From Psychroflexus aestuariivivens (lineage in GTDB: Bacteria > Bacteroidota > Bacteroidia > Flavobacteriales > Flavobacteriaceae), in the NCBI RefSeq assembly GCF_004010055.1, contig NZ_RQVT01000061.1:62001-126000 (forward strand): a stretch of 64,000 bases of DNA. The letters are read 5' to 3'. A program made the position numbers and the translations under genes. Under the pieces are notes generated by a model. The model had not been told where the DNA came from. It did not search any database and saw nothing but the letters and a program-made list of their open reading frames with translations. Positions 8,576-18,744 of this stretch are shown in pieces (positions within the stretch are counted from its first letter, which is position 1; each line of letters begins with the position of its first letter).

Positions 8576-9958
8576 TTAAAGTTTCAAAGCTTTTCTAAGC
8601 GCTGCTAACTTGTTATTGACTTCCTGTAGCTCGTTATTTTCTTGGCTATCGCTTACAACACCTGCTCCAGCTTGGTAATGCAAATGCAAATCTTTGCTTA
8701 CAAAACTCCGAATAATAATGGCCTGATTGCTGTTTCCTTTGAAATCGATCACGCCAATTGCTCCGCCGTAAGCCTCACGGCTGGTGTTTTCATATTTTTC
8801 GATGAGTTTCATGGCGCTGTGTTTTGGTGCTCCGCTTAAAGTACCAGCAGGAAAAGTATCGGCTAAAAGTTTAAGACTTTCGCTCTCATTTATTTTGGCT
8901 GTCACTTTGCTCACCAAATGAATGACATGCGAAAAAAATTGAATTTCTTTATAAGTTTCAACAGTCACACCTTTTCCATGTTTGCTCAAATCGTTTCTAG
9001 CCAAATCGACCAGCATGACGTGCTCGGCATTTTCTTTTTTATCTTCAGATAACTGAAGTGCTAAATCGGCATCTGCTTGATCATTGCCAGTTCTTTTGAA
9101 GGTTCCAGCTATTGGGTGAATTTCGGCTTTGCCATTTTGAACTACCAAATGCGCTTCTGGTGAACTGCCGAAAATTTTAAAATTCCCAAAGTCGAAGTAA
9201 AATAGATATGGGCTTGGATTGATGCTCCTCAACTTTCTATAAACATTAAATTCATCGCCCTTGAATCTTTGTGAAAAACGGCTGGACATCACCATTTGAA
9301 AAACATCGCCGCGTTGACAATGCATCTTCGCTTTAGTTACATTTGCTTTGAAATCTTCATCACTTATATTAGAATATTCTTCACCATCTAATTCGAAATT
9401 ATATTCAGCGAAATTTTGATTTTTTAGTAATTCAAAAATATCAGAAATTCGATTTTGTGTATTGAAACTGTGATCGAAAATATATGCTTCGTTCTTGAAA
9501 TGATCGATAACAATGATGTTTTGAAACACCATATATAGGATATCTGGCAAGTCTAATTCTGCTTGGCTTTTATCAATTTCTAAGTTTTCGAAATACCGAA
9601 CTGCATCATAACTCGTAAACCCAAATAAACCGTTGGTTAAAAATTTAAAATCATTCGTTTCAATTTCAAAATCAGATAAAAAATTTTGAAGCTCTTTGGT
9701 GACATTTACTTTTTTATTGATTTCTTTTTTCTGATAAGTTTCATCTGGATATTTTTTTTCAATAATTTCATTTTGAATTTTGAAATGCGCAATTGGATTG
9801 CAACAGATGTAAGAGAAACTGTTGTCGTTGGTATGGTAATCGCTACTTTCCAACAACAAAGAATTCGGGTATTTATCTCGAATTTTCAAATAAGCGGAAA
9901 CTGGCGTAAACGTATCGGCTATTACTTGCTTAAAGGTTGTTTTTATTTGATATGGCAT
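8576..9958 (-). CDS. trpE: Anthranilate synthase component I
   Basis: Converts chorismate and ammonia to anthranilate, the first committed step to tryptophan. The 460-residue chorismate-binding protein has the tryptophan feedback motif LLLESSD near residue 34, and GSSPEAHL, HPIAGTFKRTG, LVDLARNDLSKHG and TLSGAPKHSAM in the catalytic half. It is the first structural gene of the operon. Transcription into it is probably controlled by the attenuator upstream (9990-10102). Confidence 0.97.
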   Translation of the reverse strand: MPYQIKTTFKQVIADTFTPVSAYLKIRDKYPNSLLLESSDYHTNDNSFSYICCNPIAHFKIQNEIIEKKYPDETYQKKEINKKVNVTKELQNFLSDFEIETNDFKFLTNGLFGFTSYDAVRYFENLEIDKSQAELDLPDILYMVFQNIIVIDHFKNEAYIFDHSFNTQNRISDIFELLKNQNFAEYNFELDGEEYSNISDEDFKANVTKAKMHCQRGDVFQMVMSSRFSQRFKGDEFNVYRKLRSINPSPYLFYFDFGNFKIFGSSPEAHLVVQNGKAEIHPIAGTFKRTGNDQADADLALQLSEDKKENAEHVMLVDLARNDLSKHGKGVTVETYKEIQFFSHVIHLVSKVTAKINESESLKLLADTFPAGTLSGAPKHSAMKLIEKYENTSREAYGGAIGVIDFKGNSNQAIIIRSFVSKDLHLHYQAGAGVVSDSQENNELQEVNNKLAALRKALKL

Positions 9959-9989
9959 TTTTGTATTTATTTGATTTTTAAAAATAAAA

Positions 9990-10017
9990 AAAGGCTTGTC
10001 GTGATAGACAAGCCTTT
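9990..10017 (-). terminator. trp operon attenuator (intrinsic terminator)
   Basis: An 11-bp perfect stem (AAAGGCTTGTC paired with GACAAGCCTTT on the minus strand) has a six-base loop and is followed by seven T. It lies between the leader peptide and trpE. The loop and the start of its 3' arm can instead pair with 10040-10051, giving an antiterminator. Confidence 0.88.
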
Positions 10018-10039
10018 ATGAAATTATTGCATAGCAGGA

Positions 10040-10051
10040 TCTAAATCACGA
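10040..10051 (-). promoter_or_regulatory. trp antiterminator strand overlapping the leader stop codon
   Basis: Minus-strand TCGTGAT (10051-10045) is complementary to ATCACGA in the terminator loop region (10005-9999). After a two-base bulge, AGA (10042-10040) pairs with TCU at 10008-10006. The leader stop TGA (10048-10046) lies inside this segment, so a ribosome finishing the leader would mask it. Confidence 0.65.
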
Positions 10052-10102
10052 TATCTGACGTAATTTTGACCACCACCAAGTATTTTTTGTATTGAAATTC
10101 AT
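10046..10102 (-). CDS. trpL: trp operon leader peptide with three consecutive Trp codons
   Basis: An 18-codon frame reads MNFNTKNTWWWSKLRQIS and then TGA, with Trp codons 9-11 at 10078-10070. No in-frame start lies further upstream. The peptide precedes an intrinsic terminator and a competing antiterminator segment, the standard arrangement for ribosome-mediated attenuation. Stalling at the Trp codons leaves 10040-10051 free, while reading to the stop codon covers it. The TAnnTTTG element ends only four bases before the ATG, so the message may be leaderless. Confidence 0.88.
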   Translation of the reverse strand: MNFNTKNTWWWSKLRQIS

Positions 10103-10106
10103 ATTG

Positions 10107-10114
10107 CAAACATA
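10107..10114 (-). promoter_or_regulatory. Putative trp operon -7 element
   Basis: The minus strand reads TATGTTTG, matching TAnnTTTG. It ends four bases before the leader-peptide ATG, placing the transcript start at or next to the start codon. Confidence 0.55.
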
Positions 10115-10216
10115 AGGATAAAAAATTGTAGAAATAAAATTGACAGTTGTTAAATATTTCATTTTTATATGAAATGTGAAATTTCCTGACTTTAAAAGCT
10201 GAAATATTCAATTTAT

Positions 10217-10224
10217 TATATTTG
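10217..10224 (+). promoter_or_regulatory. Putative fabD -7 element
   Basis: TATATTTG matches TAnnTTTG and lies 24 bases before the ATG at 10249. It overlaps the upstream TTG start (10222) that a longer frame would use, which argues for the ATG. Confidence 0.6.
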
Positions 10225-10248
10225 CATATAAATTTAGAAAACACAAAT

Positions 10249-11136
10249 ATGAAAGCCTACGTATTTCCAGGACAAGGCGCTCAATTTTCAGGAATGGGCG
10301 CAGATTTATACAATAATTCTGAAGAAGCAAAAGCCTTATTTCACAAAGCGAACGAAATTTTAGGATTCGATATTACAAAAATCATGTTTGAAGGCTCGGC
10401 GGAAGATTTAAAAGAAACTAAAGTTACTCAACCTGCTATTTTCCTTCATTCTGTGATTTTAAGCAAAGTTTTAGGCGAAGATTTCAAACCAGATATGGTA
10501 GCTGGGCACTCACTTGGTGAATTTTCTGCTTTGGTGGCCAATGGTACTTTGGATTTTGAAGATGCTTTAAAACTAGTTCATCAACGTGCTTTAGCTATGC
10601 AAAAAGCCTGTGAAATCAATCCTTCTACAATGGCGGCAGTGCTTGGTTTGGAGGATGAAATCGTAGAAAATGTTTGTGAAGAAATTGATGGTGTCGTGGT
10701 TCCTGCGAACTACAACTGTCCAGGACAATTGGTGATTTCTGGCACAAATGAAGCTGTAGAAAAAGCTTGTGAAGTACTTAAAGAGAAAGGAGCAAAACGA
10801 GCGATGTTATTGCCAGTTGGTGGTGCTTTTCACTCACCTTTGATGGAGCCAGCGAGAGAAGAATTGGCAAAAGCAATTGATGAAACTACATTTCATCAAC
10901 CAAAATGCCCTATTTATCAAAATGTGAGCACAACAGCAGTTTCAGATCCTAATGAAATAAAGAAAAACTTGATGGCACAGTTGACTGCTCCTGTAAAATG
11001 GACACAAACCATGCAACAAATGTTGACTGATGGTGCTGATGATTTTACTGAAGTTGGTCCAGGTAAAGTTTTACAAGGTTTGTTGAGAAAAGTAGACAGA
11101 AAAGTTAAAGCCGAAAGCATTTCGGCTATAACTTAG
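10249..11136 (+). CDS. fabD: Malonyl CoA-acyl carrier protein transacylase
   Basis: Moves the malonyl group from CoA to ACP for fatty acid synthesis. The 295-residue protein starts MKAYVFPGQGAQ, has the nucleophile Ser88 in AGHSLGEFSA, Arg113 in VHQRALAMQ and the catalytic His195 in GGAFHSPLM. A longer frame starting at a TTG (10222) would run through the promoter, so the ATG is preferred. It is a single gene, divergent from trp and closed by a strong terminator. Confidence 0.96.
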   Translation: MKAYVFPGQGAQFSGMGADLYNNSEEAKALFHKANEILGFDITKIMFEGSAEDLKETKVTQPAIFLHSVILSKVLGEDFKPDMVAGHSLGEFSALVANGTLDFEDALKLVHQRALAMQKACEINPSTMAAVLGLEDEIVENVCEEIDGVVVPANYNCPGQLVISGTNEAVEKACEVLKEKGAKRAMLLPVGGAFHSPLMEPAREELAKAIDETTFHQPKCPIYQNVSTTAVSDPNEIKKNLMAQLTAPVKWTQTMQQMLTDGADDFTEVGPGKVLQGLLRKVDRKVKAESISAIT

Positions 11137-11153
11137 TATAGATTTACAAGCAT

Positions 11154-11193
11154 AAAAAAACCTGATATTTTGAATCAAATATCAGGTTTTTTT
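11154..11193. terminator. Bidirectional terminator between fabD and the azurin-like gene
   Basis: CCTGATATTT and AAATATCAGG form a 10-bp stem with a six-base loop, flanked by seven A on one side and eight T on the other. It therefore works in both directions between convergent genes. Confidence 0.9.
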
Positions 11194-11209
11194 TAAGTTC
11201 TAAATTTAG

Positions 11210-11728
11210 TTATTCGACTACAAAAACGCCTCTCATCAAAGCTAAATGTCCTGGAAAACTACAAACATAGTCATACTTACCTTTTTCTGGTGCTTGAAAG
11301 GTGATTTCAGTTTTCTCACCACCTCCCAGCATTTCGGTATGCACAATTATAGCTTCTGTGTCTTCAGGGATATAATTGTTGTCTTGAGCTTCAGCAGCTT
11401 TTTGTCCAAATTCTTGAACATCAGTTCCTTTTTTCAACAAGACGAAATTATGTCCCATAGTTTCAACAGACATTGTTCCAACATGTTCAAATGTTAGGAC
11501 AACTTTATCACCTTCTTCGACTCGAATTTCAGTCTTATTATACTTCATCTTGTCATTTCCTGTCAAGTAAACTTCCGAAACGCCGTCTTGCTTTTCTTTA
11601 ACTTCTTTTTCAGGTTGAGAAGATTTCAATTTAATACTGTCTTCTTTTTCTTCAGATTTCTTGTCATTACCACCGCATCCTACGAGGATAAAAGCTGAAA
11701 TCATAAGTAATCCAATTATCTTTTTCAT
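11210..11728 (-). CDS. Azurin-like cupredoxin lipoprotein
   Basis: A 172-residue type 1 copper protein, probably a membrane-anchored electron carrier. Residues 1-18 form a lipoprotein signal peptide ending ILVGC, followed by a charged Lys/Glu linker to about residue 50. The azurin domain has all four expected ligands: His in ETMGHNFVLL, then Cys, His and Met in YVCSFPGHLALMRG. A longer frame from a TTG at 11752 overlaps gltA; the ATG at 11728 places the signal peptide correctly. It lies 10 bases after gltA, so it is probably co-transcribed. Confidence 0.92.
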   Translation of the reverse strand: MKKIIGLLMISAFILVGCGGNDKKSEEKEDSIKLKSSQPEKEVKEKQDGVSEVYLTGNDKMKYNKTEIRVEEGDKVVLTFEHVGTMSVETMGHNFVLLKKGTDVQEFGQKAAEAQDNNYIPEDTEAIIVHTEMLGGGEKTEITFQAPEKGKYDYVCSFPGHLALMRGVFVVE

Positions 11729-11738
11729 TATATCTTTT

Positions 11739-13019
11739 TTATCTGTTATCAATATCCTTCATTTCTCTAAGGTTTTCACCTGTATAAATTTGGCGAGGAC
11801 GACCAATTGGTTCTTTTTTCAATCTCATTTCTCTCCATTGCGCTATCCATCCAGGCAATCTTCCTAATGCAAACATTACTGTAAACATGTTTGTTGGGAT
11901 TCCTAATGCTCTGTAAATAATTCCAGAATAGAAATCTACATTAGGGTATAATTTTCTTTTCACGAAGTAATCATCTTCTAAAGCTTCTTTTTCTAATCCT
12001 TTTGCAATATCCAATACTGGATCTTCTACTCCAAGATTACCAAGAACTTCATCGGCCGATTTCTTTATAATTTTAGCACGTGGATCGAAATTTTTATAAA
12101 CTCTGTGACCAAAGCCCATCAAACGAAATGGGTCTTCTTTGTCTTTAGCTTTAGCCATATATTTTTTGGTATCACCACCATCTGCTTTGATGCCTTCCAA
12201 CATGTCAATCACAGCCTGATTTGCTCCACCATGAAGTGGACCCCAAAGCGCAGAAACTCCTGCGGAAATAGATGCAAATAATCCTGCGTGTGAAGAACCA
12301 ACAATTCTTACTGTGGAAGTAGAGCAGTTTTGCTCGTGATCTGCATGAAGAATTAGTAATTTGTTTAGTGCCGAAGCTATCACTGGGTCAATTTTGTAAT
12401 CTTCATTTGGCTTTTTGAACATCATTTTTAAGACATTCTCTACATAACCAAGTGAATTGTCGCCGTAATCTAAAGGATGTCCTTTTGACTTACGTAATGC
12501 CCAAGAGCAAATTACTGGGAATTTTGCTAAAAGTTTGACAATTGCATTATACATATCTTCTTCAGATTCAACATTTACAGAAGAAGGATTGAAAGCAATT
12601 AAAGCACTGGTGAGAGAAGAAACAACACCCATCGGATGTGCAGACTTTGGAAATCCATCAAGGATTTTTTTCATTTCTTCATCAACGTGAGATTCAGCCT
12701 TGATGTCTTTGTGAAATTTTTCTAATTCGGTTTTAGTTGGTAGTTCTCCAAAAATTAAAAGGTAAGCCACTTCAAGGAAACTTCCTTTTTCTGCTAACTC
12801 TTCAATTGAATAACCGCGATATCTTAAAATTCCCTCTTCACCATTCAAAAATGTGATTGCACTTTCACAAGAACCAGTATTTTTAAAACCTCTGTCTAAA
12901 GTAATTAAGCCACCAGTTGTTCCTCTAAGTTTAGAGATATCTATTCCAAATTCTTTCTCTGATCCTTCGACAACCGGAAATTCATATTCGTTACCTTCAA
13001 AGCTTATTTTAGCGTTCAT
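11739..13019 (-). CDS. gltA: Citrate synthase
   Basis: Condenses acetyl-CoA and oxaloacetate to citrate, the first TCA cycle step. The 426-residue protein is the hexameric (type II) bacterial size. Catalytic regions are LHADHEQNCSTST, SALWGPLHGGANQAV and MGFGHRVYKNFDPRA, with the expected histidines and aspartate. It is followed by an azurin-like gene in the same direction. The promoter has a TAnnTTTG element with a paired GTTAAC repeat in the -33 region. Confidence 0.97.
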   Translation of the reverse strand: MNAKISFEGNEYEFPVVEGSEKEFGIDISKLRGTTGGLITLDRGFKNTGSCESAITFLNGEEGILRYRGYSIEELAEKGSFLEVAYLLIFGELPTKTELEKFHKDIKAESHVDEEMKKILDGFPKSAHPMGVVSSLTSALIAFNPSSVNVESEEDMYNAIVKLLAKFPVICSWALRKSKGHPLDYGDNSLGYVENVLKMMFKKPNEDYKIDPVIASALNKLLILHADHEQNCSTSTVRIVGSSHAGLFASISAGVSALWGPLHGGANQAVIDMLEGIKADGGDTKKYMAKAKDKEDPFRLMGFGHRVYKNFDPRAKIIKKSADEVLGNLGVEDPVLDIAKGLEKEALEDDYFVKRKLYPNVDFYSGIIYRALGIPTNMFTVMFALGRLPGWIAQWREMRLKKEPIGRPRQIYTGENLREMKDIDNR

Positions 13020-13051
13020 ATATTATATTTTTGAATATTATTAAATTTTAT

Positions 13052-13059
13052 CAAATTTA
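13052..13059 (-). promoter_or_regulatory. Putative gltA -7 element
   Basis: The minus strand reads TAAATTTG, matching TAnnTTTG, 32 bases before the ATG at 13019. Confidence 0.55.
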
Positions 13060-13070
13060 CAAAAAAGTGT

Positions 13071-13087
13071 GTTAACTAGGCGTTAAC
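13071..13087. repeat. Paired GTTAAC sites upstream of gltA
   Basis: GTTAAC, a five-base spacer TAGGC and GTTAAC again form a 17-bp inverted repeat. It lies where the gltA -33 region should be and is a possible operator. No binding protein can be named from the sequence. Confidence 0.4.
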
Positions 13088-13215
13088 GAAAGGAGATATT
13101 AAGCAATTTGCACTTAACTTTTAGTTAATTCAATAGGGATACGAGAAATAAAATGTGGTTTTACTATTTATCATTATTTCAGATTCTTCTTCTAATTATT
13201 TCTTTTTCAATAAAA

Positions 13216-13261
13216 AAATCCAAGACTACTAAACTTAGACGTTTAAGTGGTCTTGGATTTT
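13216..13261 (-). terminator. Intrinsic terminator of eno
   Basis: AATCCAAGAC pairs with GTCTTGGATT, continued inwards by ACTTAAAC/GTTTAGT pairing with one mismatch and one bulge. On the minus strand it is followed by a run of seven T. Confidence 0.8.
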
Positions 13262-13286
13262 AAATAAAAGGAATTTTTAGAAAAGC

Positions 13287-14591
<1,305 letters not shown>

Positions 14592-14608
14592 TTATTTAAT
14601 GCAATTTA

Positions 14609-14616
14609 CAAAATTA
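14609..14616 (-). promoter_or_regulatory. Putative eno -7 element
   Basis: The minus strand reads TAATTTTG, matching TAnnTTTG, 29 bases before the ATG at 14579. Confidence 0.5.
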
Positions 14617-14798
14617 AATTTTACATAAATCAATTTTAGACTAGCTAAAAGCAGTATAATATTTGCTAAAACGTTATAGCTCAATATTTTTAAAGAGAAA
14701 ATTGAATCAACCTTATACAATATCTAGTTAAATCATAATAATTAATAAACCAAAAGTCAATTTGTTACGTAAATTTAATAAACATAAAAAAAATTGTC

Positions 14799-15344
14799 AT
14801 GAAAAATTTAAAAATGAAACTTGTATTAGTAATGAGCATTTTGGTAACAACATTTACTTACGCTCAAACTAAAATGGTTGGAGGCGCAGAAATGTATCCA
14901 ACTAAAAACATTGTTGAAAATGCTGTCAACTCCAAAGATCATACGACTTTGGTAGCCGCTGTAAAAGCAGCTGAATTAGTAGAAACTCTATCAAGTGAAG
15001 GACCTTTCACAGTATTTGCACCGACCAATGCTGCTTTCGAAAATTTACCAGATGGGACTGTTGAAACACTACTAAAACCAGAAAACAAAAAGCAATTACA
15101 AACAGTTTTGACTTATCATGTAATTTCTGGTAAAATCAATGCTAAAGATGTTGTTGCGGCTATTAAAAAAGGTGGAGGAAAAGCTGAATTGAAAACAGTT
15201 AGCGGCGGAACTCTTACAGCTATGTTAGATGGTAAAAACGTGAAAATTAAGGATTCAAAAGGAAATGTAGCAACAGTAACTATTGCAGACGTTAATCAAT
15301 CTAATGGAGTGATTCATGTTATCGATACTGTACTATTACCGTAA
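14799..15344 (+). CDS. Secreted fasciclin (FAS1) domain protein
   Basis: A 181-residue exported protein with a signal peptide of about 23 residues ending TYAQ. One FAS1 domain follows, with the H1 motif GPFTVFAPTNAAFENLP, the YH motif region LTYHVISGKI, and NGVIHVIDTVLLP at the end. FAS1 proteins mediate adhesion or bind small ligands, but the role here is unknown. I found no exact TAnnTTTG element in the 219 bases upstream. It is convergent with carA. Confidence 0.93.
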   Translation: MKNLKMKLVLVMSILVTTFTYAQTKMVGGAEMYPTKNIVENAVNSKDHTTLVAAVKAAELVETLSSEGPFTVFAPTNAAFENLPDGTVETLLKPENKKQLQTVLTYHVISGKINAKDVVAAIKKGGGKAELKTVSGGTLTAMLDGKNVKIKDSKGNVATVTIADVNQSNGVIHVIDTVLLP

Positions 15345-15364
15345 AGTTTTTTAGACCAATAATT

Positions 15365-15391
15365 AAAAAGTGGGCATGTTGCCCACTTTTT
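15365..15391. terminator. Bidirectional terminator between the fasciclin gene and carA
   Basis: An 11-bp stem (AAAAAGTGGGC with GCCCACTTTTT) has a five-base loop and T or A runs on both sides, between convergent genes. Confidence 0.9.
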
Positions 15392-15399
15392 TTATGAAA

Positions 15400-16518
15400 T
15401 TAAACGGTTAATTTTTCTTGACCAATCATATCAAAAAATTGATCGAAAAGATATGTTGCATCATTTGGACCTGGACCAGCCTCTGGATGATACTGAACTG
15501 AAAAGCAAGGTTTATTTTTAATTTTCAAACCAGCGACAGAATCATCATTAAGATGAATATGTGTAATTTCAATATCTTCATGATTTTCAGCAGCAGACTT
15601 GTCTACAGAAAATCCATGATTCTGTGAAGTAATTTCACTTTTACCTGTTTTCAAATTCTGTACGGGATGATTTATTCCACGGTGACCAGTATGCATTTTA
15701 AAAGTTGGTATACCTTTAGCTAATGCAATGATTTGATGCCCTAAACAAATACCAAAAGTTGGTATATTATTGGTAATACATTTTCTCGCAACTTCTATTG
15801 CATTTGAAAGAGGATCAGGATCACCTGGACCGTTTGAGATTAGAATTCCATCCGGATTCCAAGCGGTCAATTCTTCAAAACTTGTGTCGAAAGGAAAAAC
15901 TTGAATATAGGCATCTCTATTAGCCAATCTTCGCAAAATATTGAACTTACAGCCAAGATCTAATACTGAAATTTTATACTTAGCATTTTCGTTTCCTACA
16001 AAATATGGTTCGACCGTAGATACTTTAGAAGCCAATTCTAAACCTTTCATATTAGGATGATTTGAAAGATCAATTTGTAATTTCTTGATGTTTTCAACAT
16101 CTGAAGAAATAATAGCATTCATTGCACCGTTTTTACGAATATGGGAAACAAGCGCGCGGGTATCTATATCGCAAATTGCACTAATTTTATTTACAGTAAG
16201 AAATTCTTCTAGAGATAAGTCGGAATTTACTCTAGACGGTTGGTATGTGAAATTTTTACAAACTAATCCAGATATTTTAGCAGAGTTAGATTCACTTTCA
16301 TCTTTATTTGTGCCATAATTTCCAATATGAGCATTGGTAGTGACCATGATTTGACCAAAATAAGATGGATCTGAAAAGATTTCTTGATATCCTGTCATTC
16401 CAGTATTGAAGCATATTTCACCGACTGAATCGTGAGTGAGTTCACCGACCGTGTTTCCATTAAAAACTGTACCATCTTCCAGGATTAGAATTGCAGGTAC
16501 TTTTTTGTGATATTTCAT
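15400..16518 (-). CDS. carA: Carbamoyl-phosphate synthase small subunit
   Basis: The glutaminase subunit that feeds ammonia to CarB for pyrimidine and arginine synthesis. The 372-residue protein has the N-terminal CPSase domain with FNTGMTGYQEI and a C-terminal class I amidotransferase. The nucleophile Cys is in FGICLGHQII and the His-Glu pair in VQYHPEAGPGP. carB is not adjacent and must lie elsewhere. The gene lies after rplQ but is separated from it by a terminator. Confidence 0.96.
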   Translation of the reverse strand: MKYHKKVPAILILEDGTVFNGNTVGELTHDSVGEICFNTGMTGYQEIFSDPSYFGQIMVTTNAHIGNYGTNKDESESNSAKISGLVCKNFTYQPSRVNSDLSLEEFLTVNKISAICDIDTRALVSHIRKNGAMNAIISSDVENIKKLQIDLSNHPNMKGLELASKVSTVEPYFVGNENAKYKISVLDLGCKFNILRRLANRDAYIQVFPFDTSFEELTAWNPDGILISNGPGDPDPLSNAIEVARKCITNNIPTFGICLGHQIIALAKGIPTFKMHTGHRGINHPVQNLKTGKSEITSQNHGFSVDKSAAENHEDIEITHIHLNDDSVAGLKIKNKPCFSVQYHPEAGPGPNDATYLFDQFFDMIGQEKLTV

Positions 16519-16534
16519 TGGTTTAATGATTTAA

Positions 16535-16570
16535 AAAAAGGGATAAACTATTGAAAGTTTACCCCTTTTT
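16535..16570 (-). terminator. Terminator after rplQ
   Basis: A 15-bp stem with one G-U pair (AGGGGTAAACT with AGTTTATCCCT plus flanking A/T pairs) has a six-base loop. On the minus strand a run of seven T follows. It ends the ribosomal superoperon before carA. Confidence 0.82.
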
Positions 16571-16593
16571 ATTAGAAAAATGATATTTGAAAA

Positions 16594-17076
16594 TTAAGCT
16601 TCATCAGATGACTTTTCAGTATCTTGAGTAGATTCAACTTGATTTTCAGTTTTAGCTTTCTTACCAGCACGTCTGGTAGATTTTTTCTTAGCTTGTTTTT
16701 TACCAGGTGTGTAAACCTCGTTAAAATCAACAAGCTCGATCATTGCCATTTCAGCGGCATCGCCAAGTCTGTTACCAAGTTTTATAATTCTTGTATAACC
16801 TCCTGGTCTATCACCGACTTTAGGAGCAACTTCTCTAAATAATTCTGACACCATGTATTTGTCTTTCAATTTTGAAAAAACCAAACGTCTGTTGTGCGTA
16901 TTATCTAGTTTAGACTTAGTGATCAATGGCTCTACAAATTGCCTTAAAGCTTTCGCCTTAGCAACTGTAGTGTTTATTCTTTTATGCTCAATTAGGGAAC
17001 AAGCCATATTAGAAAGCATTGCTTTTCTATGAGAGGATGTTCTGCCTAAATGATTAAATTTCTTTCTGTGTCTCAT
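16594..17076 (-). CDS. rplQ: 50S ribosomal protein L17
   Basis: A 160-residue large-subunit protein beginning [20 protein letters not shown]. The core (about residues 1-120) matches L17, including RPGGYTRI and [12 protein letters not shown] tail of about 35 residues follows, first Lys/Arg-rich and then acidic. E. coli L17 is 127 residues, and such tails are common in Bacteroidota. It is the last gene of the superoperon. Confidence 0.97.
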   Translation of the reverse strand: MRHRKKFNHLGRTSSHRKAMLSNMACSLIEHKRINTTVAKAKALRQFVEPLITKSKLDNTHNRRLVFSKLKDKYMVSELFREVAPKVGDRPGGYTRIIKLGNRLGDAAEMAMIELVDFNEVYTPGKKQAKKKSTRRAGKKAKTENQVESTQDTEKSSDEA

Positions 17077-17105
17077 GATTCAAATATATTTTGAACTAAA
17101 CAATG

Positions 17106-18098
17106 TTAGTCTTTGTCTAGTTTGTATTTAGAAAGGTCCATTCCGAAATCTAAACCTTTGTTATCAACAAGTTCTTCTAATTCAGTTAATGACTTTTTAC
17201 CGAAATTTCTGAATTTCATCAAGTCACTTTTGTTGTGTGAAACTAAATCTCCAAGAGTTTCAACTTCAGCGGCTTTTAAGCAATTCAAGGCTCTAACTGA
17301 AAGGTCTAAATCAACTAATTTAGTTTTCAGTAATTGTCTCATGTGAAGAGATTCTTCATCATAAGTTTCAGCTTGAGACATTTCTTCAGTTTCTAAAGTT
17401 ATTCTCTCATCAGAGAATAACATGAAGTGATGAATTAATGTTTTTGCAGCCTCAGTTAAAGCGTCTTTTGGATGTATTGAACCATCGCTTATAATTTCAA
17501 AAACCAATTTTTCGTAATCGGTTTTTTGTTCAACACGGAAATTTTCGATACTATATTTTACATTTTTTATAGGTGTAAAAACAGAATCGGTAAATATAGT
17601 TCCGATTGGTGCTTTAGAAGTTTTGTTTTCTTCTGCAGGAACATAACCGCGACCTTTCTGGATAGTCAATTCAATATTCAAAGAGACTTTTTTATCCATT
17701 GTACAAATTTCTAAATCTGGATTTAGAATTTCAAAACCTGAAAGAAATTTTTGAAAATCTCCAGCAGTCATTTTGTCTTTTCCAGAGAAAGAAATTGATA
17801 CGGTTTCGTTGTCAACGTCTTCTGCGATTTTCTTAAATCTGATTTGCTTCAAATTAAGAATAATTTCTGTAACATCTTCTACAACACCTTCTATTGTGGA
17901 GAATTCGTGGTCGACGCCTTCAATTCTAACTGAAGTAATTGCAAAGCCCTCTAATGATGATAACAGCACTCTTCGCAAAGCGTTACCTACTGTAAGACCG
18001 TAACCTGGTTCTAAGGGTCTAAATTCGAAAGTGCCCTCAAAATCAGTCGAATCTATCATGATAACTTTGTCGGGCTTTTGAAAATTAAATAATGCCAT
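17106..18098 (-). CDS. rpoA: DNA-directed RNA polymerase alpha subunit
   Basis: A 330-residue subunit that dimerises to nucleate RNA polymerase assembly. The N-terminal domain has [20 protein letters not shown]-type residues (about 33-52), and the C-terminal domain has the helix-hairpin-helix region with [13 protein letters not shown] and [10 protein letters not shown]. The Arg of SVRALN corresponds to the UP-element contact of E. coli alpha. It lies 21 bases after rpsD. Confidence 0.98.
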   Translation of the reverse strand: MALFNFQKPDKVIMIDSTDFEGTFEFRPLEPGYGLTVGNALRRVLLSSLEGFAITSVRIEGVDHEFSTIEGVVEDVTEIILNLKQIRFKKIAEDVDNETVSISFSGKDKMTAGDFQKFLSGFEILNPDLEICTMDKKVSLNIELTIQKGRGYVPAEENKTSKAPIGTIFTDSVFTPIKNVKYSIENFRVEQKTDYEKLVFEIISDGSIHPKDALTEAAKTLIHHFMLFSDERITLETEEMSQAETYDEESLHMRQLLKTKLVDLDLSVRALNCLKAAEVETLGDLVSHNKSDLMKFRNFGKKSLTELEELVDNKGLDFGMDLSKYKLDKD

Positions 18099-18119
18099 AA
18101 ATTTGAGTGTTGTCAGTTA

Positions 18120-18725
18120 TTATTTAGAGTATAATTCGACGATGAACTGTTCGTTTATTTTTTCTGGAATTTGTGAGCGCTCAGGAATATTCACATACGT
18201 ACCTTCTTTCTTTTCGCTATTCCAAGACATCCATTCGTAAACAGATTTGTTATTAGATAATGATTCAACAATCACATTTAAAGATTTTGACTTTTCTCTT
18301 ACGCTAATAACGTCGTTTGCTTTCAATTGGTAAGATGGAATATTCACAATTTCGCCATTCACAGTAATGTGTTTATGAGAAACTAATTGTCTGGCTGCAC
18401 TTCTAGTCGGTGCTAAGCCAAGTCTGAAAACAACATTATCTAATCTAGATTCACAAAGCTGAAGTAAAACTTCACCTGTAATTCCAGTAGCTCTGGTTGC
18501 TTTTTCAAACATGTTACGGAATTGTTTTTCTAAAATTCCATAAGTATATTTAGCCTTTTGCTTTTCCATAAGTTGGACAGCGTATTCAGACTTTTTACCA
18601 CGTCTTCTGTTATTGCCATGTTGGCCAGGAGGGTAATTTCTTTTTTCGAAAGATTTGTCGTCACCAAATATGGCTTCGCCAAATTTTCTTGCAATTTTGG
18701 TTTTAGGACCGGTATATCTTGCCAT
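18120..18725 (-). CDS. rpsD: 30S ribosomal protein S4
   Basis: A 201-residue primary 16S rRNA-binding protein. The S4 RNA-binding domain is visible as [20 protein letters not shown] followed by [18 protein letters not shown]. It lacks an obvious zinc-type CXXC N-terminal cluster. S4 represses its own operon in several bacteria, and here a hairpin lies in the 73-base gap upstream. Confidence 0.98.
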   Translation of the reverse strand: MARYTGPKTKIARKFGEAIFGDDKSFEKRNYPPGQHGNNRRRGKKSEYAVQLMEKQKAKYTYGILEKQFRNMFEKATRATGITGEVLLQLCESRLDNVVFRLGLAPTRSAARQLVSHKHITVNGEIVNIPSYQLKANDVISVREKSKSLNVIVESLSNNKSVYEWMSWNSEKKEGTYVNIPERSQIPEKINEQFIVELYSK

Positions 18726-18744
18726 TTCTATAAATTTAATTTAG

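Noticed and set aside
10041-10244. Minus-strand frame of 67 residues between trpE and fabD
   Set aside because: It overlaps the fabD promoter and the trp leader in another frame, has no family resemblance, and the shorter WWW leader frame explains the region better.
10222-10248. Longer fabD start at a TTG
   Set aside because: The extension overlaps the TATATTTG promoter element and adds residues absent from FabD families.
15400-16518. carA as part of a larger pyrimidine operon
   Set aside because: No carB or pyr gene is adjacent, and terminators lie on both sides.
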